Positions 33,414 through 44,200 of a stretch of DNA of 64,000 nucleotides are shown here, piece by piece. The stretch is taken from NCBI GenBank assembly GCA_014529385.2, contig CM043946.1, positions 19,892,077 to 19,956,076 of the forward strand. The letters are read 5' to 3'. A program made the translations under genes and the position numbers. Source of the stretch: Adiantum capillus-veneris. Taxonomy: Eukaryota > Streptophyta > Polypodiopsida > Polypodiales > Pteridaceae. The first letter of the stretch is position 1; each line of letters begins with the position of its first letter. The notes beneath the pieces were generated by a model. That model worked only from the letters and a program-made list of their open reading frames with translations. It made no database searches and was not told the DNA's origin.

Positions 33414-33595
33414 GCTCTTCTTCTCACTCTCCTTCGTTGGCGACGATCACGAACAAGGCATGTAGAAGAACTTACTTCTTGAATTTCAATGACACTGCAA
33501 CCTGGTAACAAGACCTTGATGAAAGCTTTTAAGGCCTCTGAAGCCTCCTCCTCTTCTGTTCTCCAATTTGCAAACTCCTCACGCCATTCGTCCAT
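33410..33595 (-). CDS. T2 leader ORF C, 61 codons
   Basis: The first ORF after the PBS (53 bases away). It reads MDEWREEFANWRTEEEEASE, then LKAFIKVLLPGCSVIEIQEV and an Arg-rich end. The first ORF after the PBS of the host gypsy (38610) reads DHLQEFSNWVTPQEESEE, FLEEFFLNLPGKFKISI in the same order (EF-[AS]NW-x-T, acidic helix, F[IL]...LPG). The position and pattern match suggest a shared leader peptide or small capsid-associated domain of unknown role. Confidence 0.6.
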   Translation of the reverse strand: MDEWREEFANWRTEEEEASEALKAFIKVLLPGCSVIEIQEVSSSTCLVRDRRQRRRVRRRA

Positions 33596-33647
33596 GTTGT
33601 AGATTGCACATCTTCATTGCTTGTGGAATGAAGGTCTGTGTAGCCTT

Positions 33648-33664
33648 CCTCCGTGGGGGCACCA
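33648..33664 (-). other. T2 primer-binding site
   Basis: In element sense TGGTGCCCCCACGGAGG, three bases after the LTR end, one base different from T1's PBS. Same unidentified tRNA primer. Confidence 0.75.
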
Positions 33665-33667
33665 AAA

Positions 33668-35201
33668 TGATAGCGGGAAAAAGAGCAGTGCAATCGGGTG
33701 GCCTCTGTACTCGTGCACACTCCACAAACCATGCCTCATGCAAACAAGCAAAGAACAAAACAAAGGGGACACCACCCTAAATTAAGAGGTTTAGGGACCT
33801 CACACATAGTGCACATAGGCAAGTGAGACTTCTGGCATTATGATGGCATCAAAACATATGGCAAAACACATAGAAATGAAGCTTAGGGACCTTATGTAGC
33901 ATATATATACACAAGACATCAGCTTAACAATACAACGGCATCTGATCATACATAACAAGGATATAGAGAAGCAAGCCAAGGATGGCATAATCCCTTGTCA
34001 AAAACAATCAACCCATCAAGTAGGTATGATCCTACTAGCAACACATCAATACCTTAGAGAATGATGGCGAGGATGGTGGCCATGGAGCATGAGAGAAGAC
34101 TCCTTATTTAGGTTTTAGGGCTAGTAATGTAGCATACTAGAGGGAGAGAGAGAGAGAGAGGGAGAGAGAGTAGAGCTCCATCCATAGCTCCTCGTTGTGA
34201 GCAATGTCGTCATAGCTTCATTGCTTGGTGAAGTGGGTGAAGTGTTGGTTTTGAGTGAGAGAAGGCCTCCTTATATAGGTTTCTGAGAGGGTTTAGGATT
34301 AGGGATAAACATGCTTAAATCCACTGATTGGGGTTACTTTTTGCTTAGGGTGATCAACAGATTGAGGTCACCTGATATGTCACCATCAAGATATTCTCTA
34401 GAGTGATGTGAGAGGGGAGGGTAAATGCTGATTTTTCTGATTGTGACACATGGGGATAAGGCCTTGACCAGCATTTAAAAGCAGGTAAGGTGGCTGTTGA
34501 AACTGGAGGTTCTGCACATGTCACGGGGGGACCTGCGGGGGGGAGGTGGCAGCTGGGTCCTCCTGAATATCAAATTCTCGAAAAATCCTCAACCATGGCT
34601 TCTTTTGACATGTGTTCTTTGAAAAAATCAGCATGTCTCTTTTCAACTCAAAAGTCTTTATCCCTGTTGACTCACCTTTACCATAAGATTTTCCCCTTTT
34701 CTCCTCCTGTAACTGCATTGTTGATGCCCAATCACTGCTTCTAGTAACACTGAACTGTTACCTACCAAATACTTATGGTGCAGTAAAAAATATTTACCAT
34801 GAGTAAAAAAAGTTACTGTAGGTAAAAAGTGATTTGTATTTACCATGTAGGTGAAAAATATTTACTGTAGGTAAAAAATATTTACTGTGGTAAAAATATT
34901 TACTGTCGGTAAAAAAGTGAAAACGGAGTATGCTGTGCTGTGAGTCCACACAAACATCCTCGTGTAAATTTCACTAGAAATTCACACCTAGAATGGGCTA
35001 TTCTGTAAGATATAGGTTGTAGGCATGCATAAGAGCTCGTTCCCACGTATCTTCTATCCATGGAACTTTTTACTCTTTGGTGCTTGTGAAGTAGATTTTT
35101 CTTCTCTTTCGAGATCCCTTGGACTAGAGTATCTTCATCTCCCCAACAACTGACTGTGCCTTTATTGCATCTTCAGAAGGGGTCCTAAAAACCATGCATC
35201 A
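33668..35201 (-). repeat. T2 5' LTR
   Basis: 1,534 bases, partner of 25181-26694, flanked on its outer side by CAAAG at 35202-35206. The extra 20 bases relative to the other LTR are one more short-repeat unit near 34885. I see no gene in it. Confidence 0.95.
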
Positions 35202-35206
35202 CAAAG

Positions 35207-36110
35207 GTTCTCACTACTTGCTTCACTGCTTCAATAGCTTCCTCCTCTTATCTACTTTCAATCTTTAGGTTTTTCAACAACTCATTGTCCATCTTATTAT
35301 TTGATTGTTTACACCCTTGAGTAATTATTAATTTCTGAGTTATTGTATGTATTCCATCATCTCCCCGCTGTAGAAAATATTTGGTTGCTATCTTTTGTAC
35401 ATCCAGTTCAAAAATAGGTACAATTGATGAATTAGTTCTAAGAAATTCTTCTTCTGCATCCTCTCCAATTTCGTCTACCATATTTAGTCCTTCTGCATGT
35501 AGTGCCCTAAAACCAGGTGGTATCACCTTTTTTGCAACCATTTTCATTCTCACGTTTCTTCTTTTCTCTTTTGATAATATAGAGTCTTCTCCCCATAGCT
35601 GCTTTACTCTTGCTGGTCTTAACTAGGGCATCCCCAACATCATTGGATAAGAGCAGGTAGATTCTTCCAACCTGAGAACCACAAAGTTGGGCACAAACTG
35701 TAGTCCCCCAACTAAGATTTGTAAATTCCTTAGAATTTCCAAAGGTTGAACCCATCTTTGGTCTTCCGTCTTTGCCTGAAAAGGTGCTTGATCCCATTTC
35801 AAGAGATTCATATGTTTGCATGTTGACTCTGGGAGAATATTAACTCTCGACCCGCCAATCAAGAAAACTCTTGGAACAAACACCTTTCCAATCGATACCC
35901 CCGCTACTGGTACCTTGTAATCCACATCCATTGGTAGGACTTCACATGCTTCACCACAATTAATTTCTTCAGTTTCCCTACCTATTGCCTGATTTGTACC
36001 TTCCACTTCATTAACTAATATTTTCAACAACTGTTGGGAAATGTAGGTACCAACCTCAACATTTGCTTTACAGTAAATTCTATTCAAGCTGACAACAAAG
36101 CTTCAAAAAA
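35207..36110 (-). pseudogene. host gypsy retropepsin-like domain and linker
   Basis: 36087-35623 reads EVLPMDVDYKVPVAGVSIG, then VFVPRVFLIGGSRVNILPES, followed by GLQFVPNFVVLRLEESTCSY and PMMLGMP. This is the plant gypsy aspartic protease layout. The active-site position reads LIGGS where relatives have a D before GGS or SGA, so the catalytic Asp is gone here. 35553-35248 is a linker rich in E and K leading toward RT. The next part of the protein lies across T2 at 25180. Confidence 0.75.
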
Positions 36111-36727
36111 TTCTTCACCACTACCATGCTCTTTCAGTACTTTTCCCTTGGTCAGCCAAGGATCTTGCAACAAACTCCCATTCTTCAAATAGCATATTCC
36201 CACCTTGGGACTCTTGTACTTCCTTGAGTGCTTCTATTCTCACTTCTTTCTGCTCCTTCCAGTTCATAGTGCCTTGATCGTATTTTTCTTGTATAATTTC
36301 CTTTCTTGGCTTTTATTTTGATCTAGTTACAACCATGACATCTTTGCACCCACTCCTTTGAGGAATATCCTCAATTTGGATACATGATGCACAGTCACAA
36401 GTTGTAATGCTTACCCACTCCTTGAGTATACTAATAATCTTGTACTTTTAAATCAGGTTTTTGTTCCTGCTGATGGAACTGTACCCTGTCATGAATCCAT
36501 TCTTCCTTAATCCATTCTTCTTCAATCCATTCCTCTAGTACAACTAAATTAGCCTCACTTGGAGGTCTCTGTTGTGGTGGAGGTTGTTGATTCTGTTCCT
36601 GAGGTCTGTATATTATTGTTAATGTTATTGTTGTACCTGATTATAGGAATGCCTCTATCATTTTTGTGTCTACACCACATTTCACAATCAGGACCTTGTC
36701 TATGTCCTACTGCTCCATAGTAATTCA

Positions 36728-37270
36728 TTACAAATGCAGCATATTATTTTGACCTCTGCTTTGGTATCCCCAATTGTTCTGGTTTTGAAACATTCTTTGA
36801 GGTGCAGGTCCTTGATATCTATTGCTAGCACCTTGAGGAGCTACCACATTTGTAGCTGCCTCCCTCATTTTTGGAGCAATATACTCAGGTCTTCTTCCCC
36901 TAAAATATGGATTATAATAACAATTTTCATATTCATGACCAAATCTTTGACAAACCTTACAATATGGTTTTGCTGACATTCCTAACCGACTCATTCCAAT
37001 TGTCTGCAATTTTTCTTGAATAATTTTGTTGACTGCATCTGCAGTTACTACTTCCTTTTCCTGCTTCTTTTCATTCTTTTGCTTACCCTTATCTTTGTTC
37101 TGCTTTTTCTTTTCCTATTTCTTCTTCTTATTTTCTGCCTAATCTTCATCATCAGTATCAGTTTCCTCCTCAATATCCTAATCTGAATCTTCATCTTCTG
37201 ACGCTGACTCTTCTGACTCTGAGTCTGAATCCTTAGTCTTCTTCTTCTTCTTTTCCTTTAGTTATGCCTT
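36728..37270 (-). pseudogene. host gypsy nucleocapsid knuckle and charged tail
   Basis: 37009-36728 contains CKVCQRFGHEYENC, a perfect CX2CX4HX4C nucleocapsid knuckle, followed by Gln/Asn-rich sequence. The stretch just before it (37260-37020) alternates lysine-rich and acidic serine-rich runs with stops between them, a low-complexity linker after capsid. 36110-36727 between this and the protease holds only fragmentary frames. Confidence 0.8.
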
Positions 37271-37318
37271 ACCTCCGCTTTTAGCTCTTTTAGTTGCTTC
37301 TACCAAATCAGTAAAATG

Positions 37319-38185
37319 CTATGCATTTGCTAATGGGGGTCTCCCTGCTACTGCACTTTTGAACTCCTTTTTGAGTCCCTTACAAAAGTAGTCTCCCCAT
37401 TTCTCTATAGAAGGTTGTTGTGCTACCTTGAATCTATTATTCAAATTTTTACATTTCTGTACATAATCTTCAACCAACAAATCTTTTTGCTTCAATTTTT
37501 GCAACTTCTTCAAAATGTCTTTAGGTGATTTATCCTCCCTGAACCTCAATAAAAATATCTACTTCAAGTCACTATAATCAGCAAAAGCTGCCATATCATA
37601 TTGCAAGAACCAATCCATGGCCTTACTCTGCAGTGTTGCTGCAAAATGATCTTTCTTCACTACATCCGGATGTAATGCCCCATATCCACTTGCAAAACAC
37701 CTTGTTTGAAATTGACCAACGTGGTTGTCAGCATCTTGGGACTTTTTCCTGTTGAACTTTTTTGCACCCACTTTGGGATTTGGTGCAACCATTGGAGGTA
37801 TCAGAAGTGTTCTAAGTACTCTTACCGGGAGTGGATTGAAAGGTGAACTACTTATCCCTACTAGTACAAATTGCAATTATCTTCTTGCCCTTAAGATTGT
37901 CTGAGTTAGCAGTACATTAACCAATTATCCCAAAAGTGGGTCTGTTGTGGGAGTTGTTTGTTGGCCTCCTTGATTTGCAGGTGGGGTCTCCTATAGCCTG
38001 TGTTCAGGTTCTTGTAGTTCAGTCCCCACCCCAATAGTTTCTACTCCTGCAGCAAGCCCCCTTATAGGTTCTTCTTGGTCATTACTACGCGAATCTTCTT
38101 TCTGTCTTCCCCTTGCAGAGAACTCAGAACGATGAGGATTAGGGCTACCTAGTTCGAATGTGGGGGAAATGCAGGAAAGCTTCAT
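37319..38185 (-). pseudogene. host gypsy gag capsid
   Basis: 37876-37559 reads DADNHVGQFQTRCFASGYGA, then KKDHFAATLQSKAMDWFLQY (capsid with the conserved Trp). 37549-37319 reads FREDKSPKDILKKLQKLKQK, then LNNRFKVAQQPSIEKWGDYF and CKGLKKEFKSAV. 38185-37991 is a polar N-terminal region. Frame breaks separate these parts. The order relative to the knuckle and PR is normal. Confidence 0.75.
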
Positions 38186-38358
38186 GTGTCTGTGTGGCTG
38201 GTGGCTATAAATACGTTAACTCTCCAAGTGGAACACCGTTCAAGGCAGCTACTAAAGGGTCTTGAGGTGCCAATCTCCTCAGTCCAAACTTTGTGCCATA
38301 TGAGTGTTGTGGTATATTGGACCCTTACCCTGACCCACTCATGTATTGCTTCTTCTTT

Positions 38359-38610
38359 CTATCTTAGATATTGTACCAACACTTTCATTTCATATAAATT
38401 ATAACATGAAGGAAAATTGCATGCCCCAAAAGGTAAAAATGATGTAGCTACCTTATCAATAATTGAAATTTTGAATTTCCCTGGAAGATTCAGGAAGAAC
38501 TCCTCCAAGAAATTTGTTGCATATTCCTCAGACTCTTCCTGTGGAGTTACCCAATTTGAGAATTCCTGTAGGTGGTCTATGTCCACCAACATATCAGTTC
38601 CCTGTTGCAT
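38359..38610 (-). CDS. host gypsy leader ORF, C-family
   Basis: 83 codons, 36 bases after the PBS. It contains DIDHLQEFSNWVTPQEESEE, a helix FLEEFFLNLPGKFKIS and a hydrophobic-aromatic end. It resembles ORF C of T2, which sits at the same place. No known function. The frame is still open although the rest of this element is wrecked. Confidence 0.5.
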   Translation of the reverse strand: MQQGTDMLVDIDHLQEFSNWVTPQEESEEYATNFLEEFFLNLPGKFKISIIDKVATSFLPFGACNFPSCYNLYEMKVLVQYLR

Positions 38611-38645
38611 TCTTGAGTGCCCATATGGTTCAGGCTGAATTCAAA

Positions 38646-38663
38646 CCAATTGCAAGATCACCA
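38646..38663 (-). other. host gypsy primer-binding site (probable)
   Basis: In element sense TGGTGATCTTGCAATTGG starts three bases after the LTR end. It begins TGG, as a tRNA CCA end requires, and shares TGGTG with T1 and T2. The tRNA is not identified. Confidence 0.5.
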
Positions 38664-38666
38664 AAG

Positions 38667-39049
38667 TGTTAGGGGATCACATCCCTAATAGGTATTGAAT
38701 ACGAGAAACATGCAGTAAAAAGGAGAATGGCTACAAGAGACTTCTCATTAAATCATAGAACTGCAAAGCATATGAATAAGAAACACCATGACTAAGATAA
38801 GAAAGTACTGCTTCACTTTTTATTCATCATCACTATCAAACTACAAGCCCAAAATAGCAGTACGACTATAGGAAAGTTGCAAACTGCTCGTTGGTACATC
38901 CCAAAAATTGCCACACACCAGAAGACAAATCGGGTATTTCAAACTACCTAAGCATTAGGCACTTGTGGAAACATGCCCCTAAGGTTTTAAAGCTAAGACC
39001 TTAGTTAAAGTCCAAAAAGATAAGTACCATGATACATCAGGCCCTAACA
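38667..39049 (-). repeat. host gypsy 5' LTR, 383 bp
   Basis: Plus-strand ends TGTTAGGG and CCCTAACA are perfect 8-bp inverted termini. A PBS-like site lies on the inner side, and readable copia RT resumes at about 39055 on the outer side. The outer flank TGTAT (39050-39054) would be the target duplication, but its partner is missing. Confidence 0.65.
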
Positions 39050-39054
39050 TGTAT

Positions 39055-40215
39055 CCTCTTTGGAAACCAAAGGAATAACTATTCGCACAATAGCTATTTC
39101 CACAACTAGTAAAAAGACATTGTCAAAATCTATTCGATGCTTCTTCTTGAACCCTTTGGCAACCAATCCATCCTTGTCCTTTAGATTCCCATCATTGCTC
39201 ATGATCTTCAACTTATAGAGCCATTTACAAGGCAAAGCATATTTTCATTTTGGCAAAGGTACCAAGGCCCAAGTCTAACTCTTCTATAAGGAATCAATCT
39301 TTGTTTTCATAGCACTCTCCCACTTAAGCTTATCATCCTATAACATAGTTTTATCATAGCAAGAGTCTCTCCACAATAATATTCCAATATAATGTATTCT
39401 AAGCTTGGCACACTATTTTTTATAATTAGAACTGGTGTTGGCCTTCTCAATGTAGCAGTTTTTTGCACGAGGAATCAGCTTCCCACCAACATTTGAGCCC
39501 CACCACCAATGAGCTACTACTAGTTTGTGCATGGTTAGAGCTAGCATGAACATCACATTGCACACTTTCTTCACCATGTGGTGCATGGATAGTGGTATAA
39601 CATCTTGAAAAGTAAATTTATGCATGCCAACTTCTTTGTGGTGAATCTTTGTGTTTTTCTCATTGAATATGGCATTATGCTACAAAAAATCATATGAAAG
39701 ATAGGATCCCTTAAATGATAGCCCATCTCACTATCTTCTCCATTGCCAAGGAAAATGAAATCTTCCCATGATTATACCTTTGTTTTAAGATCCTTTGGAA
39801 CATGCACAAAGGCTTCACAACCAAAGATTCTCAAATGATCAACCAACATAGGCTTCTTCTATGGATCACATGAAGTGTGACTTTTGTAGTTTCAACTCAA
39901 AAAAATTACGATAACTTGGCATGAGAATTGTGAAACTCATCATGTGAGAAACTTCATTTTGAATAGGTGTGCGAGGGATTATAAGCTCTGTCTTAGTGTT
40001 GTGTATTTGGAATTCATAAGAGACATGTCTTCACTAGTATTAGTCCCTCCTCAATCACTTGTGATTCTTGACTATGCAATTTGGATGTACAAGATCCATG
40101 CATGTGTGATACATAATGCATCATCCTTATTCCTCAAAGAGTATGCCCAAACCTGACAAGTTGCATCATCTATGAAAGTGTGAAAGTATCTAGCATTGCC
40201 TTGTGACTGGGTAGG
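39055..40215 (-). pseudogene. old copia element: integrase core and RT start
   Basis: Minus strand. 40215-40072 reads NARYFHTFIDDATCQVWAYS, the start of the copia integrase core with FIDDA. About 39880-39690 reads VDHLRIFGCEAFVHVPKDL and FIFLGNGEDSEMGYHLRDP, the end of the core. 39235-39055 reads LYKLKIMSNDGNLKDKDG and LVAKGFKKKHRIDFDNVF, the copia RT fingers. It stops where the host gypsy LTR begins. On the other side it is cut at 40216 by element A and resumes at 59384. Confidence 0.82.
40211..40215. repeat. target site duplication of element A (left copy)
   Basis: GTAGG here and at 59384-59388. Joining the flanks across one copy restores a readable copia integrase frame, confirming the insertion point. 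Confidence 0.92.
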
Positions 40216-40839
40216 TGTTAAGGCGGTTACGCCGCTAGCGGAAGCTAAATAGCGAGAACTCAACCAACAACAGAATTTGTCAGACGAGGACGGATCTTGA
40301 CCCGCAGGCGCATGGAAACAACTAGGTGGGTGTCAAATCACCTACTCGACCTTCTAATGACAATCACTACTAAGGAAATCAAATCTATGTTCTAAAATAC
40401 GGAAGTGGCTGAAATCCGTACTACGAACGAATGCTATACGAAACAGGATCTAGAATCATTGAATCGATCTCAAACTCAAGGGGAAGTCTATTCACTAGGT
40501 AAGAACAACACCCTAAAGACTTGAACTGCAAAATCAACCTATAACCACTCCGTGCGGTAAACACGTATGAAGACAGGCCGAAAAATACAAGTGATCGAAA
40601 CTTGACCCCGATGGTACTAATGTGTAGCTCTACTCATTGTGGTTCTATAGATATGCTGCACGCTCCATTCCGACACACGAGTTGGAAGAAAACTCACACC
40701 GAAGCTCGTAGGAACTTACCACACATAGAAGCCAATAGCGCGCACTCTTGGTATCTCTGCGTAGCTCTCGCCGTTGCTAACACAATGGCGGTGTCGCTTC
40801 TCCAATGGCGGCTCCGTAGCTTGCGTAGCAAGTAGATAA

Positions 40840-40841
<2 letters not shown>

Positions 40842-40906
<65 letters not shown>
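40842..40906. repeat. (CT)n tract in the element A 3' LTR
   Basis: 65 bases of CT on the plus strand, (GA)n in element sense. It lies about 70 bases downstream of the TATA box, so it is in the transcribed leader. Confidence 0.95.
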
Positions 40907-40908
<2 letters not shown>

Positions 40909-40977
40909 ACACAGTCACGGCGCTCCAAAAAACTCACTTTGATTAATAATCTGAATTCTTTAGGTTACAAAAACTTT

Positions 40978-40989
40978 GGCTTATATACC
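40978..40989 (-). promoter_or_regulatory. TATA box of the element A LTR
   Basis: In element sense GGTATATAAGCC. The copy in the 5' LTR is at 59165-59176, where it would drive the genomic RNA. Confidence 0.65.
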
Positions 40990-41196
40990 TCAGCCTAGGA
41001 GGTGAGAACATTTCTAACTAATTACATCAGCAAGTGAAATTACTTCGGAATTACAAGCTGGAAACTCAATTGAGTCCCGTTACTTAATGAATGGCTCAAA
41101 TCAAAATTAATGTCGGAAAGACATTTATTACAATCAATGGTTACAAAATGATGAGTGTGAGCAAAAATGTGGGTGTGATCCTCTACTGGCTCAACA

Positions 41197-41232
41197 CTCC
41201 CCCCCTCCGCGTTCATGTCGTCCCTGACATGA
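41197..41232 (-). other. element A polypurine tract with upstream stem-loop
   Basis: In element sense a perfect 7-bp stem, TCATGTC with GACATGA, has the loop AGGGAC. It is followed by ACGCGGAGGGGGGAG and the LTR start TGTTGAGCC. Confidence 0.8.
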
Positions 41233-41245
41233 CTTTTATGCTTGG

Positions 41246-44200
41246 TCAATAAAGTCCTGTCGTCTTGAGCATCTGCAAATGTGATTCGTATCGTAGGTTG
41301 CCAATGGTCAAGGTTGGGCCGAATATTTTGCTTTCGTGGGTGAAAAAGCCGGTGTAGAAAGCTTCTTCGAATGTTTGCATGTGGAAGCTAGGCAAAAACA
41401 TAATCCTTTGGTATAGGAGGTGTAACACTTTTGGAGAAGGCTGCAATGAAAGATCGTACATCATATCAGTCACTGTGTCGGCCGTCGATAGTAGATTCGA
41501 GGTCGTGGCTTTATCTAGCGCGAACACTTCAATGCAAGCTAAGAGAGTCCTGCAGATTTTCTTGAGCATCTGACATGAAAGGTCAGGAGAGCCAGTAAAG
41601 AGCTTGATGGTGCCCGTTAGGGTTTTCACCATGTAGGCTTTACCTATTCTCTCTCTCGCCTTTGGTCCTGGCATCCTGGGGTAATTAAGCCAATTTGGCT
41701 TCTTTTCTGCAATCCTGCCATGCTCTTTCCAGTTTCTGACTCTTGGCACCGGGCAGAAGGTTGCATCCTCCCGAATCTCCTTTGGTGCCTCCACCAAGTA
41801 GATGAGGTAGGCTGGGTATTTGTTCAGCCAACCTTTCCTCCATCTAGGTTGTGAATCTACTATCTTCTTTGATTGTTCCTCCTTTGTGATGTCGCCTTCG
41901 TAAAGAGCGACATATTGCTCCTCCTCTATTCTCTTTTTCGTCTTTAGCACTTCAAATTTCATCAAAGGGAAAGGCAGGCTGGGTTGCATCCATTGTTCAT
42001 GGAGCACTTTTGTGTCTAGTCCCTGAAGTCTAATAGAGATTAGGAGTCTCCTCTCCCATTCCATTTCCGCCTTGGCACTCTCATCTGCTGACTTTTCTAT
42101 TTGGTCATGGAGCCTTTGTTCTTCTTCTTCAGAGATTCTTGAAGTCGAGGCCACCTCTTTAGCTGGGGCCTCGATCTTCAATTGTGGTTGCCTCTCCAGT
42201 TTCTGGTAGCTCTATGGCTGCTCCACCTGATTCTTCTTGTGGTGTCTCCGTTTCTCTTCTTTGTTGCTCTTGTAGATCTTGGAGCTGTTTGTGGAGGGCC
42301 TCATTCTCTGTCCGTAGTGTTTGATTTTCTAATGTGAGCCTCTCCTCTGCGGCCAATGATCCCTCCGCAATGTGCAACCTTTGCACTTGCTCTAATCCCA
42401 GCTCTCTTTGTAAGCTTCGGACCTGGTCTTCCAAAGCTGGTATGATAGCTCCCTCTTGTTCGGTTCCTGCTCTGCTAGCTCTAGGGGTAGTCCTGAGTCT
42501 AGTGATTGTTCTTTCTTGGAGCTCGACTCTCTCCCTTAGCTGAATGAGCTCATCCTTGGCCGCCTCCAACTCATCCTCTATCCGCTCCCTTGCTTCCTGT
42601 GCACTTGTTACTTCTCTTGAAGCCTCGGCTAGCTGGAGTATCAAGCCGTCTCTCTCGTTTTTCGCCTCATAGAGTGATGCTTTATGACTTTCAGATTCAG
42701 TCATAGCATTCTCTAATTTTCTCTGCAACTTCGCTTCCCTTTGTTTGGCTGTCTCAATCTCTACTTCCTTTGCCTTGGACCTTTCTTTTATCTTGCTGAG
42801 CAGTTCATGCACCATGTGCATGTCTTTTCATCATCATCTGTCAACTCTAAAGCTCTTTCCGCCACCACCTCCACGGGGTTTGGCTCTTCTAGTACTTTCG
42901 CTTCATCCAGTTTCTCTTCACTTTCTTTTTTACTCTTTGTTTTTTCCTCCGTTCCTCTCCGTTCATCTTGTTTTTGTAGGGTGATCCCATAAACTGCCTC
43001 AAGGGCCTCTTCTTCGGTGTATCCTATCTCTACCAGATCCTCATAATCATTTCTCTTTTGCTGAACTGGATCTATCTTCTTTTCTTTGGTCTCGGCCTCT
43101 GGCTTTTCCAAATCATCTGTGTCCACCTCTACTGTGGTCTCCTCCACAATTTTTTCCGTCTTCTTAGGGCTTGGTACATCAGTAATAGAGGGATATCTGT
43201 CCTCAGCTTCCTTGCCTTTCCCTTTGTTGGCTTGCCCATCTTTCTCTTGGGGCTTAGTAGACTCATCTACTTTCCTTTTTCCCTTGTCGTCTTTTTTCAG
43301 CTCAGCTTTTAATTGTTGTACCTCCTCTTCAGTGTATGGCTCAACAGGTTGCTGCTCCAGAATAGCCTCTGACTCCTCATAAGCTTTAATATATTGATCG
43401 TATTGATCAATATGTGGCCTGGCTGAGCTAGTTTCGACTTTAGTTGGGTCTGGCACCCACTTTTCTTCAAAGTCACCCTTTAGAGCTCTTTCCGCTCTAA
43501 ACTGCTCCACTAATCTTTCCATTCTTTCCGCTTTCTGACTTTTGGTTTGCTTGGGAGCAACCTTCTTCTTTACTTTCTTCTTAAGTGGCTCGTCCACATC
43601 CTCTTCACGTTCTGAAACTACTTCTAGTTTCCGGCGTGCTCTTGTGGATGCCCTCTTGGGTACTTCGGGCTGTTCTTCCTCCTCGTCGGCTTCTCTAAGC
43701 CACTCATTCTGGGAGGGAACCTTTGGCCACTGATCTCTAGCTCCAATAGCTTCATAAGCTATTCTTGTCATAATTTTCGCTCCTCCTATGTACTTTGGCT
43801 TCTCGTTGTGCATGGCAATTACTTGCTCGTGGATGTGTTGAGCGTAATTCACCTCTTTTGGCATATTTCTCTTTAATGCCCATGTGATGGTGGTCGCAAT
43901 GGCATGGGGTGGTGTCGTATACTTTTGCGGTCTTTTACTGCAAACATGAAGAAATTGGTTGTACAATCGGCAAAGGGTTGCCGCTCTTGGGTCCGCCATA
44001 TCTCCATAGGTCGCATTCTGTTTCTTGGGCCCATAGACCTCTATGGCCTCTCTTCTTTCCCTGACCAAGCTCCCTTTGTTGTGCAGCTTCAATGCGTTTA
44101 GCTGTGGAGTGATCTGTACTTCTACCTTCTCTCCATCCATGGCTGTCAATGTGGCTTTTCCATCCTTCTGAATGGATGTTGCCAACTCGTACACTCTTCT

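Larger units (their letters stand above)
25181..35201 (-). mobile_element. T2: Tat-like Ty3/gypsy retrotransposon, 10.0 kb
   Basis: A complete element with 1.51- and 1.53-kb LTRs, TSD CAAAG (25176-25180 and 35202-35206), PBS 33648-33664 and PPT 26695-26711. In minus-strand order it has ORFs C, D, B and A, then gag, zinc knuckle, PR, RT, RNase H, aRNH and integrase. LTR divergence is low. Damage: stops in gag (31872, 31677), RT catalytic D to Y, a 14-bp duplication in aRNH and a stop near the integrase C-terminus (27280). It cannot move by itself. It lies in the host gypsy between protease and RT. Confidence 0.93.
10265..39049 (-). mobile_element. old host gypsy element, split by T1 and T2
   Basis: Read on the minus strand, the order is 5' LTR (38667-39049), PBS (38646-38663), leader ORF, gag, zinc knuckle (36960), retropepsin-like domain (36087-35623) and RT N-terminus (24908-25180). 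RT body/RNase H (12573-11245) and integrase (11240-10265) complete it. T2 sits between the retropepsin and RT N-terminus and T1 sits inside the RT. Removing them restores the domain order, which is the evidence for nesting. The frame is heavily interrupted, so it is much older than T1 and T2. I could not find its 3' LTR: the sequence left of 10265 does not match 38667-39049. Confidence 0.8.
40216..41196 (-). repeat. element A 3' LTR
   Basis: 981 bases. It differs from 58381-59383 mainly by the length of a (CT)n tract (40842-40906 here), plus scattered substitutions. Contains a TATA box at 40978-40989. I see no gene in it. Confidence 0.95.

Noticed and set aside
42741-43733. Plus-strand Ser/Phe-rich ORFs
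   Set aside because: Antisense shadows of the Lys/Glu-rich ORF3 of element A.
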